This document shows positions 1 through 5,446 of a stretch of 8,272 nucleotides of DNA, piece by piece (the first letter of the stretch is position 1; each line of letters opens with the position of its first letter). This DNA is from Mageeibacillus sp. UBA1193. Lineage in GTDB: Bacteria; Bacillota; Clostridia; Saccharofermentanales; Saccharofermentanaceae. The stretch lies in the NCBI GenBank assembly GCA_002310155.1, contig DBYF01000100.1, forward strand, positions 28,719 through 36,990. The letters are read 5' to 3'. The notes under the pieces are model-generated. The model did not search any database and was not told where the DNA came from. It saw only the letters and a list, made by a program, of their open reading frames with translations. The translations under genes and the position numbers were made by a program.

Positions 1-626
1 CCGAAGATTCCGTATCCGGCCATCGACTTCTCTACCGGAGTTCTTGAGAAGATGTAGTAGCTCTGCCATGCGCCGGTCACAAGAAGTGTGACCAGGATGA
101 TAGCATAGCGCTCTGTATAAACACGCGAAGAGCGGATCATCTTGATCAGGAAGATAAGCAGTACCGCGAAGAAGATACAGTAAACAACTGCACGGTGATA
201 CGTCTGACCTTCATAGGGGATCACGCGGTAGTAGTTCCGGTTGTCCACAAGGATCGGCTCCGTATCAAAGGCGTGTCCGAAGAACGGATTCAGCGCGTAC
301 TGGACTACATCCGCCGTGATCACGGCATATACCAGGTACTTCATTTTATTGCTCGGCCACTTGACCGCGCAGTACTGGAACGTAAAGAACAGAAGCGCCA
401 CGATAAACGAATCCATTCCGATGAAGTAGATATAGCATCCGATCATCGCCGGGATCTTCGCTGTCGAGAGAATGATAATGAGATTGCCGATCATCGGCGG
501 GATAAGCATCGTAAGCAGCATAACAACAGCGACCTTGATCTTCTTGTAAGATCTTCGGGCCACACTGGCGCACGCCGTTAAGGCAAGTATCAATAGTATG
601 ATAAATGCTGCAAATGAGTACCGCAT
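1..626 (-). CDS. 7TM sensor protein, N-terminal part (histidine kinase / diguanylate cyclase type), cut by window edge
   Basis: Translating the minus strand from the ATG at 626 gives an open frame of 208 codons that runs off the left edge, beginning MRYSFAAFIILL. It is almost entirely hydrophobic helices: about residues 5-22, 31-53, 59-85, 97-112, 146-163 and 173-194. Between helices 4 and 5 lies a polar stretch (about 115-145) containing VIPYEGQTYHRAV, and near the edge comes YYIFSRTPVEKSM. From memory this pattern is the N-terminal 7TM region that clostridial histidine kinases and GGDEF or EAL proteins carry; the output domain is not visible, so the activity cannot be decided. The start is supported by GAGGGGG four bases upstream. 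A TTG-started frame from 639 overlaps it but encodes no membrane pattern. It lies 94 bases downstream of glnA with no strong terminator between, so read-through from glnA is possible. Confidence 0.72.
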   Translation of the reverse strand, partial: MRYSFAAFIILLILALTACASVARRSYKKIKVAVVMLLTMLIPPMIGNLIIILSTAKIPAMIGCYIYFIGMDSFIVALLFFTFQYCAVKWPSNKMKYLVYAVITADVVQYALNPFFGHAFDTEPILVDNRNYYRVIPYEGQTYHRAVVYCIFFAVLLIFLIKMIRSSRVYTERYAIILVTLLVTGAWQSYYIFSRTPVEKSMAGYGIF

Positions 627-720
627 ACTTCCCCCTCAAAAAAGTGTACAGATACCGATTCTGACAAAATCATTTTACATTGCAAAAATGACCATACTAT
701 GAATAAACAATAAACCTTGA
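627..720 (-). other. AT-rich gap between glnA and the 7TM gene
   Basis: This 94-bp gap is clearly richer in A and T than the flanking genes and probably holds the promoter of the 7TM gene. I see a TAAAAT-like -10 candidate on the minus strand but no convincing -35 partner. The only structure is a weak AT-rich inverted repeat (CATTTT at 671-676 with AAAATG at 685-690). No GC-rich hairpin with a U tract follows glnA, so I cannot place a terminator here. Confidence 0.3.
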
Positions 721-2151
721 TCAGAGATCGTAGTACATCGCGAACTCCATCGGATGCGGGAGCTTGCTGATCTTAGACGATGCTTTCTTGTTTCTGTCGA
801 TGAGCTGCTTGAGAAGTCTCTCCGGGAATACTCCGCCGGCCATCAGATAGTCATGGTCTTCTTCGAGCGCGCGGATCGCTTCGTCAAGAGATGCCGGAAG
901 ACCCGTAAGCTTCGCCTTCTCCTCGTCGGACAATGTGTAGAGGTTACAGTCATACGGGCCCCATCCATTCGCGTGCGGGTCGATCCTGTTCTTGATGCCG
1001 TCGAGACCGGCCATCAGGATCGCGGCATACGCGTAGTACGGATTACATGTCGCGTCCGGATTTCTCAGCTCAAAACGCTTGGTATCCGGTGTTTTCGCAT
1101 AGGCAGGAATACGGATGACCGCGGAACGGTTACTCATCGCGTAACCGATCGTGACCGGAGCTTCGTAGCCCGGGATCAGACGCTTATAGGAATTTGTCGA
1201 AGGATTCGTGATCGCGCAGATGGATCTTGCATGCTTGAGCAGTCCGCCCATGAAATAGTGGGCCGTCTCACTGAGCTGTGCATATCCGTCCTTATCGTAG
1301 AAGACCGGCTGGCCGTCCTTGAAAAGCAGCATGTGCACGTGCATACCGGATCCTGCTTCCTCAGCCAGAGGCTTCGGCATAAATGTCGCGGTGACACCTT
1401 GCTGCACAGCTTCGTTCTTAATGACATACTTGGCGGACATCGTATCGTCGGCCAGCTTAAGCATATCACCAAGCTCGACCTCGATCTCCATCTGACCGGA
1501 ACCGCCGACCTCCGGATGGTGGTACTTTACGCCGATGCCCCAGTCTGCCATTGCCAGACACATTTGCGATCTCAGATCGTTACGGATATCGGTCGGCAGA
1601 CTGTTGTGATAGCCCGCTCCCGGCAGCACCTGGAAGCCGTTATTACTCATCTCATTTCCTGACGCGTAGTGCGCCTGGGAAGTGTAGATGCTGGTCGACA
1701 TATTGTAGTAATCCGTTGTGTAACGGACATCGTCGAAGATATAGAATTCATACTCCGGACCGATGATCATCTGATCCGCGACTCCGGTCTCCTTCATATA
1801 CTCGAGTGCTCGGATCGCGACATTTCTCGGATACTGGTCAAAGGGCTTGTTCTCGGGAAGCGCAATTACCCGGACATCACCGATCATGGACAGAGTCGGA
1901 ACTTCGCAGTAACGGTCGACGACTGCCGAATCCAGGACCGGAATAAAGACCATGTCACTGTTCTCAACCGGAGCATAGCCATAGTTACTTCCGTCAAAGC
2001 CGATACCCTGCTGCATCGTGCTCTCGGTCAGTCTCTCTGCCGGGATCGCCAGATGTCTCCAGCGTCCGTCGATATCGGTGAGCTTGAAGTCGACCATCTT
2101 GATTCCCAGTTCCTCGATCATCATCTTAATGTCCTGTAACGTTTTTCCCAT
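721..2151 (-). CDS. glnA: Type I glutamine synthetase (beta-like long form)
   Basis: Glutamine synthetase condenses glutamate and ammonia to glutamine using ATP, as a cytoplasmic dodecamer, the main route of ammonium assimilation. Numbered from the ATG at 2151 (476 residues), the beta-grasp domain carries FDGS (52-55). The catalytic domain shows metal ligands in GPEYEF (E133, E135) and E214/E222 eight residues apart as in E. coli, then GSGMHVHM (H271). It continues with SYKRLIPGYEAP (E330, the flap glutamate), NRSAVIRIP (R342) and RFELRNPDATCNPY (E361). The C terminus ends GGVF...LPHPMEF..YY, close to the enteric beta form rather than the ~443-residue Bacillus alpha form, and NLY (Y405) aligns with the tyrosine adenylylated in E. 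coli. The frame also allows an ATG at 2157, but AGGAGGG abuts that codon and sits six bases before 2151, so I choose 2151. It follows the macro-gene terminator and is probably its own transcription unit. Confidence 0.96.
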   Translation of the reverse strand: MGKTLQDIKMMIEELGIKMVDFKLTDIDGRWRHLAIPAERLTESTMQQGIGFDGSNYGYAPVENSDMVFIPVLDSAVVDRYCEVPTLSMIGDVRVIALPENKPFDQYPRNVAIRALEYMKETGVADQMIIGPEYEFYIFDDVRYTTDYYNMSTSIYTSQAHYASGNEMSNNGFQVLPGAGYHNSLPTDIRNDLRSQMCLAMADWGIGVKYHHPEVGGSGQMEIEVELGDMLKLADDTMSAKYVIKNEAVQQGVTATFMPKPLAEEAGSGMHVHMLLFKDGQPVFYDKDGYAQLSETAHYFMGGLLKHARSICAITNPSTNSYKRLIPGYEAPVTIGYAMSNRSAVIRIPAYAKTPDTKRFELRNPDATCNPYYAYAAILMAGLDGIKNRIDPHANGWGPYDCNLYTLSDEEKAKLTGLPASLDEAIRALEEDHDYLMAGGVFPERLLKQLIDRNKKASSKISKLPHPMEFAMYYDL

Positions 2152-2157
2152 GTTCAT

Positions 2158-2164
2158 CCCTCCT
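2158..2164 (-). promoter_or_regulatory. glnA ribosome binding site that decides the start codon
   Basis: The minus strand reads AGGAGGG directly against an ATG at 2157 and six bases before a second in-frame ATG at 2151. A strong Shine-Dalgarno needs about 5-9 bases of spacing, so the second ATG is the likely start and the protein begins MGKTLQDI rather than MNMGKTLQDI. Confidence 0.75.
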
Positions 2165-2183
2165 ACTAACTTTCTACTAACTT
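2163..2183 (-). repeat. Tandem direct repeat in the glnA leader, period 11 bp
   Basis: On the minus strand AAGTTAGTAG occurs twice, at 2183-2174 and 2172-2163, separated by one base, giving an 11-bp period. The second copy runs into the glnA Shine-Dalgarno. Spacing of about one helical turn would suit a binding site for a protein on one face of the DNA, or it may simply be a local slippage duplication. It does not match the GlnR box (TGTNA-N7-TNACA) that I know. Confidence 0.55.
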
Positions 2184-2208
2184 ATATATTTGCGCCCTTC
2201 CCCGGCGC
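2181..2208 (-). promoter_or_regulatory. Possible glnA promoter/leader: TATATAAG element beside a small GC hairpin
   Basis: The minus strand carries TATATAAG at 2188-2181, a plausible -10 region, directly preceded by an inverted repeat (GCGCC at 2208-2204 with GGCGC at 2196-2192, seven-base loop). No good -35 hexamer lies at 16-18 bases upstream, so a promoter here would be weak or activator dependent, with the palindrome as a possible operator. The position between the upstream terminator and glnA is right for a promoter; the exact elements are inferred. Confidence 0.3.
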
Positions 2209-2220
2209 TGATTTACATAT

Positions 2221-2261
2221 AAAAAAGCCCGGCCTGCCTGATGATTTCTCAGGCGCCGAGC
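2221..2261 (-). terminator. Intrinsic terminator overlapping the macro-gene stop codon
   Basis: On the minus strand GCTCGGC (2261-2255) plus GCCTGA (2254-2249) pairs with TCAGGC (2241-2236) and GCCGGGC (2233-2227). This makes a 13-bp stem with one G-T wobble, a two-base bulge and a seven-base loop, followed at once by six T residues (2226-2221). The TGA stop of the macro-domain gene is inside the upstream arm. This is a strong rho-independent terminator and closes the operon that begins at 6667. Confidence 0.9.
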
Positions 2262-3394
2262 AGATTCTGATCAAACGCGAAAAGCGCTTCGTTGATGCTG
2301 TACATATCGTAGTTCTTATTCGCGATGAAATACTCTACGATGACATCGGCTTTATTGGAATGAGAGAGAGCAAATCCCGCCTTCTTCAGGAACGCTTCCG
2401 TCTCGTTCAGATCCAGTTCCAGCGCGACAGCAAATGCCAGGACCGTCTGTTTGCTGGGACGGTAATTCACATCGGATCTGATCTTCGAGAAAAGCTTCCT
2501 GTCGATGTTCGCTTTCTTATAACATTCGGAATCCTTCATGCCGCGGGAATCGATCATACGAAGAAGTGCCTGGGAAAAACTCTCATCGAGATTCGAAAGA
2601 GCCTCGGCAAGACCGTTCGGCGCAGCTCCCATCGCGGACGCGCAGTACATCGCTTCCGCCTGCATACGCATTACCGGCGGTGCCGCATCCGGCGTGATGG
2701 CATCTGCTGCTTCCTCATCCTCGACGGGTTCTTCCGGAAGAGCGCGTGCGCACTCTTCTACCCTCGCCTTTTTCGTACGGGAGAATAAAGAACGTCGGGG
2801 TCTGCTTCCCCCGCCAACGGCGGCTGATCCCACTACATCCCCCAGGATAATACCCGGGCCTTTTCCATCATCATATGTGTTGCGGAGATAACCTGAGATC
2901 TCAGAATAAAGACGCACGTCAAAGCGGAAACTGTCACGGTCGAAGATCACGAGGATAACATCCATCTCGTTCTCTTCCAGGAAAGCGCGGATCGTACTGA
3001 CCGCCACTTCCAGCGCCTGCTCTTTTGGATATCCGTAGACACCTGCGGAGATCATCGGAAAAGCTACCGACTCACAGTTCTTTTCGAGCGCTAAAAGAAG
3101 GGAATTCCTGTACGCAGACCGGAGAAGTTCTTCTTCACCGCATCTTCCACCCTGCCAGATCGGGCCGACGGTATGGATAACGTATTTCGCGGGAAGGTCA
3201 TAACCGAGTGTCATCTTCGCTTCACCTGTTCTGCAGCCGTGAAGCGTCCGGCATTCTTCCAGAAGGCGCGGACCAGCCGCACGATGGATCGCTCCATCGA
3301 CACCGCCACCGCCGAGAAGCGACGTATTCGCCGCGTTCACGATGGCATCCACATGAAGTTTCGTGATGTCACCTGAAACTATACGAAAAGGCAT
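2249..3394 (-). CDS. Macro-domain protein (ADP-ribose hydrolase-like) with C-terminal XRE-like helix-turn-helix
   Basis: This 381-residue protein joins two domains. Residues 1-172 are a macro domain of the MacroD/YmdB type: SGDI (7-10) for adenine contact, VDAIVNAANTSLLGGGGVDGAIH (15-37) with the asparagine N23 and aspartate D33 used by ADP-ribosyl hydrolases, and SAGVYGYP (116-123), the phosphate loop. Such domains remove ADP-ribose from proteins or deacetylate O-acetyl-ADP-ribose, so catalysis is likely. Residues 173-265 form a variable linker with a basic patch (SRPRRSLFSRTKK) and an acidic run. Residues 268-345 look like an XRE-type helix-turn-helix (KDSECYKKANIDRKLFSKIRS, then TVLAFAVALELDLNETEAFLKKAGF), with a ~35-residue tail ending NEALFAFDQ. 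From memory this tail domain recurs after other enzymes in Clostridia. AAGGAGGG lies about 10 bases before the start. It follows the small membrane protein gene by 36 bases and is followed by a terminator, so it is the last gene of the operon. Confidence 0.9.
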   Translation of the reverse strand: MPFRIVSGDITKLHVDAIVNAANTSLLGGGGVDGAIHRAAGPRLLEECRTLHGCRTGEAKMTLGYDLPAKYVIHTVGPIWQGGRCGEEELLRSAYRNSLLLALEKNCESVAFPMISAGVYGYPKEQALEVAVSTIRAFLEENEMDVILVIFDRDSFRFDVRLYSEISGYLRNTYDDGKGPGIILGDVVGSAAVGGGSRPRRSLFSRTKKARVEECARALPEEPVEDEEAADAITPDAAPPVMRMQAEAMYCASAMGAAPNGLAEALSNLDESFSQALLRMIDSRGMKDSECYKKANIDRKLFSKIRSDVNYRPSKQTVLAFAVALELDLNETEAFLKKAGFALSHSNKADVIVEYFIANKNYDMYSINEALFAFDQNLLGA

Positions 3395-3430
3395 GACCCC
3401 ATTGCCCTCCTTCTTCGTCTGTTCTTCTTA

Positions 3431-3835
3431 TTATACATCGTGGAAAGATCTCGGGAAAGCAGACGGATCTCTTTTCGGGGATTGAGGCTTAACCTTCTTT
3501 TCCACCGTAGCAGCCACTTCCTGAACCTGCGTCTCATCCGCTGTCCCTTCAGTCTGGTTACCTCTTCTTTTCACAGTTTTCTCGACCGGTTTTAGTCCCC
3601 TCGGAGCAAGCGGCAGTGTCGACTTTTTAAATCCGCTCGTATTCGCATATGCATCTCTTGCGGCCTGACTCGTCAGTCTGTCCTTGTGAGTAATATTCGC
3701 GCCGGAAGAATAGTATGTCGTGTCCGCATAGGAGTCACCTATATTATTGGATTTATTGAGAATCGATGCCGCGATCCAGAATGCTACACCGAATCCGAGT
3801 CCGCAGGCAAATATGAATGCAAAGAATTCTACCAT
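3431..3835 (-). CDS. Small single-pass membrane protein (B2), partner of zinc-ribbon protein A2
   Basis: I do not recognise a named family. The 134 residues begin with one hydrophobic helix (about 3-25, MVEFFAFIFACGLGFGVAFW), then NNIGDSYAD (30-38), a polar region, and KKSTLPLAPRG (70-80). The remaining ~54 residues are a charged tail rich in K, E and P and probably disordered. The GDS and P-x-APRG motifs are shared with the small protein at 5154-5441, showing the two are paralogues; the long tail is unique to this copy. The Shine-Dalgarno AGGAG lies in the last codons of the upstream gene, seven bases before this ATG, and the stop-to-start gap is four bases, so translation is probably coupled. 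With a helix this close to the N terminus, the bulk of the protein is on one side of the membrane; I would guess the cytoplasm because the tail is basic. Confidence 0.82.
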   Translation of the reverse strand: MVEFFAFIFACGLGFGVAFWIAASILNKSNNIGDSYADTTYYSSGANITHKDRLTSQAARDAYANTSGFKKSTLPLAPRGLKPVEKTVKRRGNQTEGTADETQVQEVAATVEKKVKPQSPKRDPSAFPRSFHDV

Positions 3836-3839
3836 CTTC

Positions 3840-5081
3840 TTACTCCTGTCTCTTCTTTACGAAGTTAAATGTCTTGGCCGACTGGGTCAGTTCGATCTGC
3901 TTGAGTACTTTCTTCATCTTTTTATATCCGGTAGCAAACAGCGTGAATATACCGACCGCGATCCCGACAATGAGCTTTGAGCTGCCGTCATTTCTTGAAC
4001 TGCCGGAACGTCTTGAAGCACCGGCTGTAAAAATGATGTTAAACAGTGCTTCGAACGCGAAATACGATAAGAACGTCAGCGCCAATCCGATGCCGATCGT
4101 CATTGCCCAGAAAAGAGGCTTTCTCCATGGCAGACCGCATACGACCTTGTTGGTCTGTCCGTTGACCAGGATGGTATTGTGCTTTCCCTCGTAAGTAAAT
4201 GTCACGAACCACACAGGGAACATCGCGTACTGGTAGTTATTCAGTACCGATACCATATGCGATTCCGAAATGAGCTTGGGAGAGGATCCGCTCACATCAG
4301 ACAGAGCGGCCGCTTCAAAGATCTTCTGCGCGCGCTCGGCAGGTACATGCCAGAGTTCTTCATAATTGATATCCGACGCGTTCGAATAGAATCCGAGGAG
4401 ATAGTCCTCATCGAACGGCTTCATCGCGTGGAGATTGAACGGTTCGAGACGCGCGGAACTCTCATTCGAGAGAATCGCACACCCATCCACCGGGAACTTC
4501 TTCATGTGAAGATTTCCTCTCCTGCCCGAATAGATCGTCGTGCTGGATTTCCCCCGGGATACTGTGCTGGAGATCACGCAGACTTCATCATAGTATGCCT
4601 CAACGACCCAGTAGGGAAGATAGATACCGCGCACATCTTCCGGCTGGAAATTCTTAATCTCATCCGGCACGAAGACCGAATTCGCGATCTTACTCTTGAT
4701 TGCCGAGAGCGCCTGTTCTTTCGTAACAGTGAACGGAATAATATATTCTGGCATCTTCTCTTTCGAGATGCGCGAGAAGACGACGTTCGGATTCCCGCAG
4801 AAGACACACTTCGTTGATGCCTCGGATCCGTGGATCACGATCTCGCCGCCACACTCGCTGCAGGTATAGACATAGTTCTCGAGGTATTCCTCAACAGCTT
4901 CATCAGTGTCGTCCCCGTACACTTCATCACGTCTTCTGACTTTTTCATCTTCTCTGAACTTCTTCGCTTCGGATTCTACTTCTTCCGCTTTAAAAGTACC
5001 GCCACACGTGGTACACAGCATCTTCTGGATGCCCGGATCGTAAATCAATGCATGTCCGCAGTTCTTACAAAGTGTTGCCAT
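3840..5081 (-). CDS. Zinc-ribbon membrane protein A2 (TFIIB-type zinc ribbon annotation class)
   Basis: This protein of 413 residues has two N-terminal four-cysteine zinc ribbons: C5/C8 with C23/C26, and C74/C77 with C92/C95 (CSECGGE...CVFCGNP). A conserved soluble domain follows with IIPFTVTKEQAL (114-125), RGIYLPYWVV (151-160), FPVDGCAILS (196-205), RLEPFNLHAMKPFDEDYLLGFYS (211-233) and YAMFPVWFVTF (285-295). Two membrane helices lie at about 322-350 and 368-386, joined by a Ser/Arg-rich loop, and the C terminus is basic. Relatives in Clostridia are annotated as zinc-ribbon proteins, sometimes wrongly as PriA-like helicase; no helicase motif is visible and no function is established to my knowledge. 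It is a paralogue of the gene at 5447-6667. A GGGGG-type ribosome site lies nine bases before the start. The soluble part is expected in the cytoplasm, with both termini inside. Confidence 0.88.
   Translation of the reverse strand: MATLCKNCGHALIYDPGIQKMLCTTCGGTFKAEEVESEAKKFREDEKVRRRDEVYGDDTDEAVEEYLENYVYTCSECGGEIVIHGSEASTKCVFCGNPNVVFSRISKEKMPEYIIPFTVTKEQALSAIKSKIANSVFVPDEIKNFQPEDVRGIYLPYWVVEAYYDEVCVISSTVSRGKSSTTIYSGRRGNLHMKKFPVDGCAILSNESSARLEPFNLHAMKPFDEDYLLGFYSNASDINYEELWHVPAERAQKIFEAAALSDVSGSSPKLISESHMVSVLNNYQYAMFPVWFVTFTYEGKHNTILVNGQTNKVVCGLPWRKPLFWAMTIGIGLALTFLSYFAFEALFNIIFTAGASRRSGSSRNDGSSKLIVGIAVGIFTLFATGYKKMKKVLKQIELTQSAKTFNFVKKRQE
3843..3847 (-). promoter_or_regulatory. B2 ribosome binding site inside the end of A2
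   Basis: The minus strand AGGAG here is part of the last codons (Gln-Glu) of A2 and is seven bases from the B2 ATG at 3835. The ribosome finishing A2 therefore covers the B2 start region, which suggests translational coupling. Confidence 0.65.
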
Positions 5082-5112
5082 TTCCCGTTACCCCCTGTTC
5101 CTCTTATACTCT

Positions 5113-5136
5113 CACGATCTCACGTAGAGCATCGTG
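5113..5136 (-). other. Intercistronic hairpin between B1 and A2
   Basis: In the 72-base gap between the B1 stop and the A2 start, CACGAT (5136-5131) pairs with ATCGTG (5118-5113), with an inner CTC/GAG continuation and a five-base loop. No T tract follows on the minus strand, so it is not a terminator for the operon. It could be an RNA-processing or stability element that separates the two module copies in the message. On the plus strand it is followed by TCTTTTT, but no plus-strand gene is present. Confidence 0.45.
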
Positions 5137-5153
5137 TCTTTTTCCTGTTTCCG

Positions 5154-5441
5154 TTAGTTGCGCTTTCCCGGACGCTCGACCAGAGCATCTCCTCTCGGCG
5201 CCGTCGGGAACGTTGCTTTTCTCGGAGGATGATTCTCGATGTATTCGAGCGTTGATTTCTGCGACGGATACATGCGGTCCGAGCAGTCGGTATATGTTAT
5301 TATCTGCGTATACATAAGCGGATGCGCATGGCTGTCACCGAAACTGTTTCTCTTTTCCAGCATCCTGCCCAGAATATAGCAGACTCCGCCGATTCCGGCG
5401 AGCAAGCCGAAAATGAACGTCATAATTGCTACTCCTACCAT
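5154..5441 (-). CDS. Small single-pass membrane protein (B1), partner of zinc-ribbon protein A1
   Basis: The family is unrecognised. It has 95 residues: a hydrophobic helix at about 3-27 (GVAIMTFIFGLLAGIGGVCYILG), then NSFGDSHAH (32-40), a tyrosine-containing polar region, and RKATFPTAPRG (74-84), ending in a short basic tail. FGDS and P-x-APRG match the paralogue at 3431-3835, and alignment is possible over almost the whole of this protein. It starts five bases after the stop of A1. The ribosome site AGGGG (5454-5450) is inside the last codons of A1, eight bases before the ATG at 5441. A second in-frame ATG at 5423 has its own AGGAG eight bases upstream, so the true start is not fully certain; the alignment with B2 favours 5441. 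Confidence 0.78.
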   Translation of the reverse strand: MVGVAIMTFIFGLLAGIGGVCYILGRMLEKRNSFGDSHAHPLMYTQIITYTDCSDRMYPSQKSTLEYIENHPPRKATFPTAPRGDALVERPGKRN

Positions 5442-5446
5442 TTCAA

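Noticed and set aside
570..626. LTAC lipobox-like motif at residues 16-19 of the 7TM protein
   Set aside because: The motif falls inside the first membrane helix of a multi-pass sensor, and family members do not rely on a lipid anchor; a chance match is more likely.
346..639. 97-residue minus-strand frame starting at TTG 639
   Set aside because: It overlaps the 7TM gene in another frame, has no hydrophobic helices or known motif, and the Shine-Dalgarno fits the ATG at 626 instead.
754..1662. 302-codon open frame on the plus strand, antisense to glnA
   Set aside because: It lies wholly within an unmistakable glutamine synthetase and its translation shows no family pattern; the open frame results from glnA codon bias.
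5113..5150. Plus-strand terminator (hairpin followed by TCTTTTT)
   Set aside because: No plus-strand gene ends here; the T tract lies on the strand opposite to all genes in the window.
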